A DNA stretch of 34,976 bases from an uncultured Alphaproteobacteria bacterium (GTDB lineage: Bacteria > Pseudomonadota > Alphaproteobacteria > CAAHEQ01 > UBA3637): contig CANQUX010000017.1 of assembly GCA_947627155.1 (NCBI GenBank), forward strand, positions 1 to 34,976, given 5' to 3'. Shown here piece by piece: positions 23,805-31,400 of this stretch; positions within the stretch are counted from its first letter, which is position 1; every line of letters starts with the position of its first letter. The notes beneath the pieces were generated by a model that saw only the letters and a list, made by a program, of their open reading frames with translations, was not told where the DNA came from and did not search any database. Both the position numbers and the translations under genes were made by a program.

Positions 23805-24347
23805 ATGCACATTATTCAAAAACCTTCCACGCATTTTAACGAACGAACCTGTGCCATTGATATGATTGTGCTGCATGCAACGGCAACGCCCTTTTTACGG
23901 GAAACGTTTTATTACTTAATTGAAAAAGAAGAAGGCGGACGTGTCAGCGCTCACTATGTGATTGATACGGACGGAACGATTTATCAGCTGGTTGATGAAT
24001 CGAAACGCGCTTGGCATGCGGGTGTGAGTGACTGGGACGGGCAAACCGATATTAACAGTCGCTCCGTCGGCATTGAATTTCAATGTGCCGCACGCGATGA
24101 GTGCTCGTTTGCCGCGTTTTCATCGGCGCAAATTGAAGCCGGATTAGAGCTGTGTCGAATGTTGGTTGAAAAATATAAAATTCAGCCCCATAATGTAGTG
24201 GCTCACTCCGATATTGCGCCCGAACGCAAAGTTGATCCGGGACGCACGTTTCCGTGGGAGCGTTTTTGGTTGGCGGGCTTGGCGGAAAATCCGCTGCGGC
24301 GTCCGTTGATTGCGCCACAATCAGATGAAAGGAATAAAAATGTTTGA
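23805..24347 (+). CDS. ampD: N-acetylmuramoyl-L-alanine amidase, AmpD type
   Basis: 180 residues, amidase_2 fold. Zinc ligands fit AmpD: His24 (MIVLHATA), His134 (VVAHSDIAP) and Asp144 (RKVDPG), with the same ten-residue spacing as in AmpD. No signal peptide, so it is cytoplasmic and probably acts on recycled anhydro-muropeptides. AAAGAGGA precedes the ATG. It overlaps the start of terC by 8 bases. Confidence 0.92.
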   Translation: MHIIQKPSTHFNERTCAIDMIVLHATATPFLRETFYYLIEKEEGGRVSAHYVIDTDGTIYQLVDESKRAWHAGVSDWDGQTDINSRSVGIEFQCAARDECSFAAFSSAQIEAGLELCRMLVEKYKIQPHNVVAHSDIAPERKVDPGRTFPWERFWLAGLAENPLRRPLIAPQSDERNKNV

Positions 24348-25290
24348 AGGGCTGTCACATCTTTCAACCGGTGCGCTTTGGATTGTTTTTGCCTGTGTTG
24401 TCGGCTTGATTTTGTTTTTGGACTTGTTTGTTTTTCATAAAAAATCGGAAGAGCCGTCTTTAAAAAGCACGTTTCATATTTGTTTGGGATATTTATGCGT
24501 TGCCTTACTTTTCGGCTTGTTTGTCATTTTTGAAAAAGGCCGGGAAACAGGGTTTTTATATTATACCGGCTATTTGGTGGAATTCAGTTTGTCCATGGAT
24601 AACATTTTTGTTATGTCGCTTATTTTTACGGGGCTGCATGTGGCATCGGCTTATCAACATCGGGTTTTATTCTGGGGCGTTTTGGGTGCCATTATTATGC
24701 GTGCCGTCATGATTTTACTCGGCGCCGGACTTGTCAGCTCGTTTCACTGGATTTTATATTTTTTCTCGGCGTTTTTAATTTATACCGGTGTGAAAATGCT
24801 TTTGGAAAAGAAAGAGGAAAGAAACGATTTATCCGAAAACAAAGTGATTACTTTTTTAAAGCGTTTTATGCATGTAACGCCCGCTTTTCACGGAGAACAC
24901 TTTTTTGTGAAAGAAAAAGGCAAATGGGCAGCAACACCGCTCTTTTTTGCATTGATGAGCATTGAGTTGATGGATGTTGTTTTTGCCGTTGACAGTATTC
25001 CTGCCATTTTCTTGATTACGCAAGATGTTTTTGTGATTTATACCAGTAATATTTTTGCCATTTTGGGCTTGCGGTCGTTATACTTTTTATTGGCGGCAGC
25101 CGTTAATCGATTTACCTATTTAAAACACGCCTTATCATTGGTGCTTATTTTTATCGGTTTAAAAATATTTTTACCCCATATCGGTATCACCGTTTCGAAT
25201 TTAATGTCGTTATGTGTCACATTTTCACTGTTGGCAATGGGAATCATTGCCTCACTTTATTTCACAAAAAAACCTTTTCTGAAAAGATAA
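24340..25290 (+). CDS. TerC/Alx family membrane protein
   Basis: 316 residues from the ATG at 24340 (AAAGGA upstream); a start at 24310 lies inside ampD. Nine or so membrane helices. The family motifs with acidic membrane residues are EFSLSMDNIFVMSLIF and ELMDVVFAVDSIPAIFLIT. TerC/Alx proteins export manganese or other metals and protect secreted metalloproteins. Its last 34 bases overlap the end of the convergent kinase gene. Confidence 0.93.
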   Translation: MFEGLSHLSTGALWIVFACVVGLILFLDLFVFHKKSEEPSLKSTFHICLGYLCVALLFGLFVIFEKGRETGFLYYTGYLVEFSLSMDNIFVMSLIFTGLHVASAYQHRVLFWGVLGAIIMRAVMILLGAGLVSSFHWILYFFSAFLIYTGVKMLLEKKEERNDLSENKVITFLKRFMHVTPAFHGEHFFVKEKGKWAATPLFFALMSIELMDVVFAVDSIPAIFLITQDVFVIYTSNIFAILGLRSLYFLLAAAVNRFTYLKHALSLVLIFIGLKIFLPHIGITVSNLMSLCVTFSLLAMGIIASLYFTKKPFLKR

Positions 25291-25658
25291 GTTAAAATTT
25301 GATACATTAATCTGTATCGCAGAATAATCCAATAACATTTTATTAAAAAATTTAATTTTGTGGATTTTCTGCCCAAAAAACCGTCTATTCTTTTTAAGAA
25401 AAAAGCATGTAAACCCCATATCCATTCTTTTTCCGTTAAATGAAACTGTTGTTGACAAAGTGAAAGCCATTTAATGAAATGAAAATAGGAGATTATGACA
25501 AAAGGAGAACGATAAATTAAACAAAAAATATATCGCATTAAATCTTCACTGATACATCCGAAACGAACTTCTTCAAAATCTATAAAAGCAACGCTTTGAT
25601 GGTTTCTGAATAAAATATTATTATTGTGAAAATCCCCATGAATAACAGCATTTTGCAA
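25257..25658 (-). pseudogene. C-terminal half of the phase-OFF LicA/APH-like kinase
   Basis: The frame is open continuously from the repeat (25751) to the stop at 25257; the TTG at 25658 is only a possible restart. It carries the catalytic Brenner loop HGDFHNNNILF and the metal-binding IDFEE of the aminoglycoside phosphotransferase/choline kinase fold. This frame differs from that of the N-terminal half, and the two meet within the GGAA/TTCC tract. Removing one repeat unit, or adding two, joins them into one protein of about 349 residues. As it stands the half lacks a proper start, so the kinase is OFF. The AT-richness exceeds that of the flanking genes, suggesting horizontal origin. Confidence 0.85.
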
Positions 25659-25707
25659 AATACCTTCTTTTGAAACAGATATTTTATTAAAATTTTTTAA
25701 AATTCGA

Positions 25708-26310
25708 TTATAAAGACATCTTCCTAAAAAGTTTTTTGCTTTCCAGAGAGAGGAAGGAAGGAAGGAAGGAAGGAAGGAAGGAAGGAAGGAAGGAAGGAAG
25801 AGAAGAAGAAAAAAGTTTATTTTCTATATTTTGAATTTTTTCTTGTATTAAATTATATTCCCGACTCCAATCGATTGCCGGAATAATAATATTTTTATCT
25901 TTCCATTCCGTTTGTAAAAAACAAGCATACGCCTTTAAAATTTTTTGAAAATCCTTATATTTTATTTGACAAAATCGTAAAGATTTCCCCGGCAGATATG
26001 TTAAAATAAATCCATATTGATGATTATATAAAAAAGAGGATTTTCCCTGAATGCGTATCGGTTTTACGGTTAAAATTTTTGAATTTTTTTCCAGTGTTTC
26101 ATAAACGCGGAACAATTGTTCAATACTTTCCGGTTTATGATTCACACAAAGCTTAATCAAAAATTTTTCATCGATTGTTTTAACAACAAAATTAAGGGAT
26201 CCGGATCCGCGCTTTAATTTCTGATGCTCGATAATCGGTTTTTGCAAAAGTGTTTCCTGCAAAAATCGGATAAAGTCAGAAGTATTAAAATTTTTAAAAA
26301 CCGGATTCAT
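25708..26310 (-). CDS. N-terminal half of LicA/APH-like kinase, truncated by repeat frameshift
   Basis: The ATG at 26310 has AAAGG about 7 bases upstream and sits about 15 bases after the predicted transcription start; the longer ORF start at 26382 lies upstream of the promoter. The N-lobe is recognisable: glycine-rich RGSGSLNFVVKT, then FLIKLC with the ATP lysine, and YGFILTYLPGKSLRF as hinge. The frame runs through the tetranucleotide tract as LPSF repeats and stops at 25708, before the catalytic loop. Relatives include choline kinase LicA, which drives phosphorylcholine decoration of LPS in Haemophilus and is switched by CAAT repeats. The true substrate here is unknown. Confidence 0.85.
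   Translation of the reverse strand: MNPVFKNFNTSDFIRFLQETLLQKPIIEHQKLKRGSGSLNFVVKTIDEKFLIKLCVNHKPESIEQLFRVYETLEKNSKILTVKPIRIQGKSSFLYNHQYGFILTYLPGKSLRFCQIKYKDFQKILKAYACFLQTEWKDKNIIIPAIDWSREYNLIQEKIQNIENKLFSSSLPSFLPSFLPSFLPSFLSLESKKLFRKMSL
25751..25800 (-). repeat. Tetranucleotide repeat, about 12 copies (GGAA/TTCC)
   Basis: 50 bases of perfect 4-base periodicity (12.5 units) inside the kinase gene. Change by one unit shifts the frame. The count in this sequence leaves the gene frameshifted. Confidence 0.97.
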
Positions 26311-26331
26311 TTTAAACCTTTCAAGAATACT

Positions 26332-26358
26332 ATTATATGTTTTTGGAGAAAAAATCAA
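26332..26358 (-). promoter_or_regulatory. Promoter of the phase-variable kinase
   Basis: Minus strand TATAAT (26332-26337), a perfect -10, with TTGATT (26353-26358) 15 bases upstream, a slightly short spacing. Confidence 0.6.
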
Positions 26359-26369
26359 GTAAATTATGC

Positions 26370-26398
26370 TTGCTTTTAACAAAAAAATAAATTATGCT
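26370..26398 (+). promoter_or_regulatory. Promoter of the uracil-DNA glycosylase gene
   Basis: TTGCTT (26370-26375), 17 bases, TATGCT (26393-26398), divergent from the kinase promoter. Confidence 0.5.
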
Positions 26399-26420
26399 GA
26401 TTTTAATAAGGAGTATAAAA

Positions 26421-27005
26421 ATGTATGAAGCATTGGAAGAAGTGCGTGCCTGTGCGCTGAATTGTCACAAATGCGGACTGGGGAAAACAAGAAACAATCT
26501 TGTTTTTTCCGACGGAATTCCCAATTCCAAATTAATGTTAATCGGTGAAGCGCCGGGCTATAACGAAGATATGCAGGGAAAGCCGTTTGTCGGACGAGCG
26601 GGACAGCTGTTGGATAAAATTTTCGAATCGGTCGGATTGTCTCGGGAAAAAGATGTGTATATTTGTAATACCGTAAAGTGTCGGCCGCCCGAAAATCGCG
26701 ATCCGTTACCGGAAGAAAAAGCCGCTTGTCGGGCTTTTTTGGATCGACAGATTGAAATTTTAAAACCGCGCTTAATTTTATTATGCGGCAAGGTGGCGCT
26801 GACTTCTTTTCTGCCCGATTTAACGGTGGGTATTACCAAAGTGCGCGGGCAATGGTTTGACGGTCCGTACGGCTCGAAAATGATGCCGATTTTTCATCCG
26901 TCGTATTTGTTGCGCAATCCGTCACACAATCCGGGTTCGCCCAAAGCTTTAATGTGGGAAGATATCAAAAAAATCAAGCAGGCTTATGAGGCGTTGGGTA
27001 AATAA
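26421..27005 (+). CDS. Uracil-DNA glycosylase, family 4 (iron-sulfur type)
   Basis: 194 residues from the ATG at 26421 (AAGGAG 7 bases upstream). The four cluster cysteines fit type 4 UDG: two in CALNCHKCGLGKTR, one in CNTVKCRPPENRDP and one in KAACRAFL. The active-site motif is GEAPGYNEDMQGKPFVGRAG and the DNA-intercalation region has HPSYLLRNP. It removes uracil from DNA. The gene stands alone, and the next gene has its own promoter. Confidence 0.95.
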   Translation: MYEALEEVRACALNCHKCGLGKTRNNLVFSDGIPNSKLMLIGEAPGYNEDMQGKPFVGRAGQLLDKIFESVGLSREKDVYICNTVKCRPPENRDPLPEEKAACRAFLDRQIEILKPRLILLCGKVALTSFLPDLTVGITKVRGQWFDGPYGSKMMPIFHPSYLLRNPSHNPGSPKALMWEDIKKIKQAYEALGK

Positions 27006-27035
27006 CGCTTTTTTATCTTTTTTTGAAAAAAGTTC

Positions 27036-27064
27036 TTGACTTCAACCCGGCTTTTACGGATAAA
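27036..27064 (+). promoter_or_regulatory. Promoter of the polyferredoxin-tatA-tatC operon
   Basis: TTGACT (27036-27041), 17 bases, GATAAA (27059-27064); moderate -10. Confidence 0.5.
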
Positions 27065-27095
27065 CTGAATAGAAAGCTATCGGGAAGGATAAAAA

Positions 27096-28367
27096 ATGTA
27101 TCGCGTTTTACGGCTTATCAGAAATATAGCGGCTATTGGTCTTTTTGGGTTATGTGTTTCGGCGTTTATAAAAGCGTTTTATCCGCTTTCGTTTTTTAAT
27201 ATTCAATTCCTTTCTTTACTGGAACGCTTTTCGGTGCGCGAATCGCTTTTTGCCGGTGCGATGTTGATTTTTTTTGTGCTCTTAACGCTTTTGTTCGGGC
27301 GAATTTATTGCTCAATTCTCTGTCCGCTCGGGTTATATCAGGAGCTTGTGCGCCTTATTTTCCGTCGGCAACTGCCTTATCGCCCCAACCGATTTTTGAA
27401 ATATATTTTAGCACTGGTTTTGGTGGGAATGTTATTGGGCGGAACAGTGTTTATAACCCGCTTTTTCGATCCCTATGCCTTATTCGGTGCGGCAATGAGC
27501 GGAGCCGTTTGGGGCGTGTGCCTTTTAGCGAGCATAACGGTTTTAACGGTGTTTAAAGGGCGGTTTTTCTGTACCGATATTTGCCCCGTCGGCGCGATAT
27601 TGGGTTTTTTGGCGCGTTTTGCGCTTTTTCGCGTGTTTATTGATGAGACAAAATGTCGCACCTGCGGCAAATGTGCCAAAGTCTGCCCGAGCGGATGCAT
27701 CGATTATAAAAATCACTTTGTCAATAATGAACTGTGCGTGCGCTGTTCGGCTTGTTTGAAAGTCTGTCCGTTTCAGGCAATGCGTTTTGGTAAAAAATCA
27801 CCGCCGCCGGTGGCGTTTAATTCAAAACGGCGTGAATTTTTGCTGGGTGCTTTGTCGTTGGCCATGGTCGGCGCGGCTTATAAAAGCGGCTTAACATGGG
27901 TGCAAAAAACGGCACACCGATTTAAAAATATTATTGTGCCGCCGGGCGGCGAATCACCCGATGCGTTTGTCAATCGCTGCTTGAATTGCAATTTATGCGT
28001 GCAAAATTGTCCGATGAAAGTGTTAAAAAAAGCAACAGCGGCTTATCCCGCCGTTCATTTGGAATATGATAACAGTTTTTGTTCCGATTCGTGTCATCGC
28101 TGTTCGCAAATATGCCCCTCGGGCGCATTGAAACGCCTTTCTTTGGCACAAAAACGACAAACCAAAATCGGTACGGCCGATATCAATGCCGAAATTTGTA
28201 TCAATTGCGGTTTATGCGCCATGGAATGTCCGCGCGGTGCTATTATACAAGAGGCAACGGTCTCACGCGTGCAACGGGAAAAATGTATCGGCTGCGGCGC
28301 CTGTAAAGCGGTGTGTCCCGTGCAGGCCGTTTTAGTCCACGGGGTTGAAAAACAAACAAGTGTATAA
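27096..28367 (+). CDS. Membrane polyferredoxin, NapH/NapG-like fusion
   Basis: 423 residues. About four helices in the first 180 residues carry two CxxxCP motifs (RIYCSILCPLG, RFFCTDICPVG), as in NapH, NosR and CcoG. Two 4Fe-4S motifs follow (CRTCGKCAKVCP, CVRCSACLKVCP). At residue 245 a twin-arginine motif (KRREFLLGA) precedes a fifth hydrophobic segment. The C-terminal part has four more cysteine clusters (CLNCNLCVQNCP, CSDSCHRCSQICP, CINCGLCAMECP, CIGCGACKAVCP), like NapG. It looks like a quinol-linked electron carrier with a ferredoxin arm on the periplasmic side. tatA and tatC directly downstream support Tat-dependent export of that arm. The electron acceptor is unknown; the exported flavodoxin at 29339 is a candidate. 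Confidence 0.85.
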   Translation: MYRVLRLIRNIAAIGLFGLCVSAFIKAFYPLSFFNIQFLSLLERFSVRESLFAGAMLIFFVLLTLLFGRIYCSILCPLGLYQELVRLIFRRQLPYRPNRFLKYILALVLVGMLLGGTVFITRFFDPYALFGAAMSGAVWGVCLLASITVLTVFKGRFFCTDICPVGAILGFLARFALFRVFIDETKCRTCGKCAKVCPSGCIDYKNHFVNNELCVRCSACLKVCPFQAMRFGKKSPPPVAFNSKRREFLLGALSLAMVGAAYKSGLTWVQKTAHRFKNIIVPPGGESPDAFVNRCLNCNLCVQNCPMKVLKKATAAYPAVHLEYDNSFCSDSCHRCSQICPSGALKRLSLAQKRQTKIGTADINAEICINCGLCAMECPRGAIIQEATVSRVQREKCIGCGACKAVCPVQAVLVHGVEKQTSV

Positions 28368-28386
28368 ATAACAAAAGGAGAAAAAA

Positions 28387-28578
28387 ATGTCTATCGGTTT
28401 AACGGAACTCGGATTGATTTTGGTGATTGCTTTACTGCTGTTCGGCGGGAAGCGATTGCCCGAATTGGCGCGCGGATTGGGTCGGGCACATTATGAATAT
28501 AAAAAAGCCAAAAATATGCTTCAAAACGAAGCACGCGAAATTAAAGAAGCGCTTGATGCGGAAAATGAAAAAAAATAA
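28387..28578 (+). CDS. tatA: Sec-independent translocase subunit TatA
   Basis: 63 residues. A short N-terminal membrane helix (LTELGLILVIALLLFGGKRLPELARGLG) with the F-G-x-x-x-L-P-x-x hinge is followed by a charged amphipathic helix and tail; the key hinge reads LLFGGKRLPELARGLG. It forms the pore part of the twin-arginine system. AAGGAG precedes the ATG. No tatB is next to it, so it may serve both functions or tatB is elsewhere. Its end overlaps the tatC start. Confidence 0.92.
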   Translation: MSIGLTELGLILVIALLLFGGKRLPELARGLGRAHYEYKKAKNMLQNEAREIKEALDAENEKK

Positions 28579-29284
28579 AGCGACTGCCGACGAAACGATT
28601 TTACCGCATTTGGAAGCGTTTCGGCAATTGTTGTTGCATTGTTTGGCGGCCTTGGGCGTTGTGTTCATACCGGCATTTTTAGCAGCGCCAATGTGTATGA
28701 ATATGCTGACTTCGATGTTGCTTCATTCGCAACAATCTTTAAATTATTTTACGCCGTTGGAGGTTTTTTTCGTTCAATTAAAATTGGCTTTCGTGATTGA
28801 TTTAATTTTTTGCGCACCGTGGATTGCTCGGTCGGTTTGGCGTTTTTTATTGCCGGCGCTTTATGAATCGGAACGCAAAATCATTCGAAACTTATCTTTA
28901 TATGCCGCCGGTTTGTTTATAACGGGTGTTTGCGGTTGTTTGTTTTTTATTATGCCGACGGTGATTCGATTCGGATTAAGCTTTGAAACCCTTCATTTGC
29001 ATGCTGTTTGGAGCGTTGGTGCATTGATTGATTTAGCTTTGAAACTTTCCGTTGTTTTCGGGCTGATGTTTCAATTTCCGTTAATGACTTATGCCTGCAT
29101 TCGCTTAAAAATTGTTTCGAAAGAAAAAGTCAAACAAAAGCGTCCGGCCGTTTTTTTGGGCATTTTAATTTTATCGGCTCTGTTAACGCCGCCGGATATG
29201 ATCAGTCAGCTGTTGTTGGCGCTGCCCACATATTTTTTGTTCGAACTCGGATTATTTTTTGCAAAAGCCGAAAAAATCGCTTGA
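28565..29284 (+). CDS. tatC: Sec-independent translocase subunit TatC
   Basis: 239 residues from the ATG at 28565, overlapping tatA by 14 bases; longer in-frame starts lie inside tatA. TatC is the six-helix receptor for twin-arginine signals. Features seen are the conserved N-terminal HLEAFRQLLLHC, YFTPLEVFFVQLKLAF (cf. the family's P-x-E-x-F motif), LLPALYESERKI and FGLMFQFPLMTY, with SALLTPPDMISQLLLALP near the end. The gene order polyferredoxin-tatA-tatC suggests dedicated supply for a redox system. Confidence 0.94.
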   Translation: MKKNKATADETILPHLEAFRQLLLHCLAALGVVFIPAFLAAPMCMNMLTSMLLHSQQSLNYFTPLEVFFVQLKLAFVIDLIFCAPWIARSVWRFLLPALYESERKIIRNLSLYAAGLFITGVCGCLFFIMPTVIRFGLSFETLHLHAVWSVGALIDLALKLSVVFGLMFQFPLMTYACIRLKIVSKEKVKQKRPAVFLGILILSALLTPPDMISQLLLALPTYFLFELGLFFAKAEKIA

Positions 29285-29311
29285 CAGGATGCCCGTTTTG
29301 AATGATATCTT
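29281..29311 (+). promoter_or_regulatory. Possible promoter of the flavodoxin gene
   Basis: TTGACA at 29281-29286 overlaps the tatC stop. -10 options are GATATC (17-base spacing) or TATCTT (19-base spacing). Confidence 0.5.
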
Positions 29312-29338
29312 ATAAAGAGAGAAACAAAGGAGGAAAAA

Positions 29339-29905
29339 ATGAAAAAATTATTATGCGGCTTATTGGCCGGAACACTGTTGCCGTTCGGTGCGGCGCAGGC
29401 CGATGAAACGGTTGGGTCAAACCAAAATCCGAATGTGTTGATTGCCTATTATTCGTGGTCGGGAAACACAAAGGAAATTGCCGAAGATATTCATAAAGCC
29501 GTCGGCGGGACGCTTTTTGAAATTCAAACCGTGCAAAGTTATCCGGAAGAATATCGCGCAACAACGGAGCAGGCCAAAAAAGAAATTAACGATCATTTTA
29601 AGCCGGAATTAAAAACAAAAGTTGAAAATATGGCGCAATATGATACCGTTTTTATCGGCTCGCCGAATTGGTGGGGAACCATCGCGCCTGCTGTCAGCAG
29701 TTTCCTGGCTGAATATGATTTGAACGGCAAAACAGTGATTCCGTTTATTACACACGGCGGCGGCGGTGAACAAAATACCGTTAAAGATTTAACCGCGCAA
29801 TGCACGGGGTGCAATGTTTCATCTCATCCGTGGGTGAGTTATAAAACAATGACGCTCGGCCGAATGAACGGTTGGTTAAAAGAAATCGGATTCATTAAAG
29901 AATAA
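29339..29905 (+). CDS. Exported flavodoxin
   Basis: 188 residues. A Sec signal peptide (about residues 1-21, cleavage near GAAQA-DE) precedes a flavodoxin domain with the FMN phosphate loop YYSWSGNTKEIA. FIGSPNWWGTIAPAVSSFL and PFITHGGGGEQNT are as in flavodoxin_4-type proteins. Most flavodoxins are cytoplasmic, so a signal peptide implies periplasmic electron transfer. It follows the polyferredoxin-tatAC genes, which makes it a plausible partner. A strong AAAGGAGG ribosome site is present. Confidence 0.9.
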   Translation: MKKLLCGLLAGTLLPFGAAQADETVGSNQNPNVLIAYYSWSGNTKEIAEDIHKAVGGTLFEIQTVQSYPEEYRATTEQAKKEINDHFKPELKTKVENMAQYDTVFIGSPNWWGTIAPAVSSFLAEYDLNGKTVIPFITHGGGGEQNTVKDLTAQCTGCNVSSHPWVSYKTMTLGRMNGWLKEIGFIKE

Positions 29906-29923
29906 ATTGTCTTTTTCCCGATA

Positions 29924-29958
29924 AAAAAACCGGTGTTTAGAAAAACGCCGGTTTTTTG
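29924..29958. terminator. Bidirectional terminator between flavodoxin gene and lptG
   Basis: 15-base arms (29924-29938 and 29943-29957) with one T-G wobble around a 4-base loop, A run on one side and T run on the other, serving both convergent genes. Confidence 0.9.
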
Positions 29959-29961
29959 TTT

Positions 29962-31062
29962 TTACCCGTCTTCCAAATGAAGCAGGGCCGTAATGCAAAG
30001 CGGTATGACCACCAAAGACGGCCCCCACGCCGCCAAAATATAGGGCAAGCTTTGTGACAAACCCAGTACATTGGTGACACGTCCCAGAAAATATAAAACA
30101 AAGCCGCCCAGAACGGCTGATACGATTCGGGTAAGCATTTTTCCCTGCCGTGTTGTCGGCGGCAACGTAAAGACGGCCGCAATAAACAACATGGCAACCA
30201 ACATAATCGGATAAGCCAACAATTCATTAAAATACATGGCATGTTCGGCAACGGTAAATCCGGATTCGCGCAAAAATCGAATAAATTTCGGAAACCGCCA
30301 GAACGACATGGTTCGGGGCTCGTCAAAACGTTCTAAAATACGTTCCAAACTGAAACCGGTTTTAATGCTTTCGACCGGTTTTGTAAAAGCTTCTTCCGTC
30401 ATCGGATTAATAATAAAAGCATTCGGAAGCGTTAATTGTCCTTTCATTAAAATAGCATTGTTGCCCTCAATTTGTCGTTTTAATGCGCCGTTTGGCAATA
30501 ATTCAAATAAAGAAACTCTGTCTAAAATAACTTCTTTTCCTTCTTGCCGAACTCGACCGGCACGCAAAACAAGCGTTTGATTATCATCAGCCTCCCGCAG
30601 CCATAACCCTTTTTCCGACCACGAAAACGGATGAGAATTTGTCATGCCGATTCGTTCCTCCAACCGTTCAAACTGCTTGGCTGTCATGGCGGCAAAAGGA
30701 TTAAAAATCGTAATATTAAAAACGCCCAATAAAAACACGAAAGCCACGATCGGTGTTATAAAATTCCACACACTCATACCGATGGAACGCATGATAATTA
30801 ATTCGGAGGAAGCACTGTATTTTAAAAAGAAAATAACGCCGGCAATTAAAGCCACAAAAGGCAGAATAATGTGAATCATTTGAGGTGATTTTAACACACC
30901 CAAAACCAAAATATCCCAAAAGGCAATGTTTTCCCGTTTAGCAGCTATGCGCAACAATTCAATAATATCAAACAACAAAACAATGGCCGTCAATGCAAAC
31001 AAGGTTGCAAAGAAAATAAAGACATAATGTTTTAAAATATATTTGAATAAAATTAAATTCAT
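29962..31062 (-). CDS. lptG: LPS export permease LptG (YjgP/YjgQ family)
   Basis: 366 residues. Three N-terminal and three C-terminal membrane helices flank a periplasmic beta-rich domain (roughly residues 125-265), the LptF/LptG layout. KYILKHYVFIFFATL at the start and SASSELIIMRSIGMSVWNF (coupling region to the LptB ATPase) are typical. The C-terminal helices begin near residue 275. It moves lipopolysaccharide from the inner membrane toward LptC/A. LptF is not adjacent here. LptG rather than LptF is a best guess. Confidence 0.88.
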   Translation of the reverse strand: MNLILFKYILKHYVFIFFATLFALTAIVLLFDIIELLRIAAKRENIAFWDILVLGVLKSPQMIHIILPFVALIAGVIFFLKYSASSELIIMRSIGMSVWNFITPIVAFVFLLGVFNITIFNPFAAMTAKQFERLEERIGMTNSHPFSWSEKGLWLREADDNQTLVLRAGRVRQEGKEVILDRVSLFELLPNGALKRQIEGNNAILMKGQLTLPNAFIINPMTEEAFTKPVESIKTGFSLERILERFDEPRTMSFWRFPKFIRFLRESGFTVAEHAMYFNELLAYPIMLVAMLFIAAVFTLPPTTRQGKMLTRIVSAVLGGFVLYFLGRVTNVLGLSQSLPYILAAWGPSLVVIPLCITALLHLEDG

Positions 31063-31086
31063 TGACGTACCTTGTATTTTTAAACA

Positions 31087-31114
31087 ATCATACGCAAAAA
31101 TAAAAAATTGTCAA
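31087..31114 (-). promoter_or_regulatory. Promoter of lptG
   Basis: Minus strand TTGACA (31109-31114), 16 bases, TATGAT (31087-31092). Confidence 0.7.
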
Positions 31115-31183
31115 TATTTAAATCAAACGGGTATCAGTAAAAGTGAAATGACATAAAAAAATGAATAAAACGAAAAAAAACTA

Positions 31184-31212
31184 TTGACAACCGGTAAATT
31201 ATTCTGTATAAA
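31184..31212 (+). promoter_or_regulatory. Promoter of tRNA-Lys
   Basis: TTGACA (31184-31189), 17 bases, TATAAA (31207-31212), about 12 bases before the expected transcription start region near 31219. Near-consensus, as expected for a stable RNA. Confidence 0.88.
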
Positions 31213-31230
31213 AGGCTCTGTTGAGCTGAT

Positions 31231-31306
31231 GAGTGCGTAGCTCAGCTGGTAGAGCACCTGACTTTTAATCAGGTGGCCCTGGGTTCGAATCCCAGCGCGC
31301 TCACCA
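31231..31306 (+). tRNA. tRNA-Lys (anticodon TTT)
   Basis: 76 bases with encoded CCA. The acceptor GAGTGCG pairs with CGCGCTC (one T-G pair). The D stem is GCTC/GAGC. The anticodon arm CCTGA-CTTTTAA-TCAGG has TTT at the anticodon, and the T arm is CTGGG-TTCGAAT-CCCAG. Discriminator base is A. It reads AAA/AAG lysine codons. Confidence 0.97.
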
Positions 31307-31312
31307 TTTAAA

Positions 31313-31337
31313 AACCACCTTTTGAGGTGGTTTTTTT
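31313..31337 (+). terminator. Terminator after tRNA-Lys
   Basis: AACCACCT (31313-31320) pairs perfectly with AGGTGGTT (31325-31332) around a TTTG loop, followed by a T run. Confidence 0.9.
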
Positions 31338-31400
31338 ATATTTTGTTCAAAAACAAGGAAACAGCCATTCATTCGGTTGAGGCATTAACTAAAAAAAAGC

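Noticed and set aside
24310-24342. Longer TerC start at 24310
   Set aside because: It lies in ampD with no ribosome site; the ATG at 24340 has AAAGGA and gives a normal TerC N-terminus.
25257-25658. An independent small gene starting at the TTG at 25658
   Set aside because: The same frame is open back to the repeat and the sequence is the missing C-terminal lobe of the kinase, so it is a phase-shifted half rather than a separate gene.
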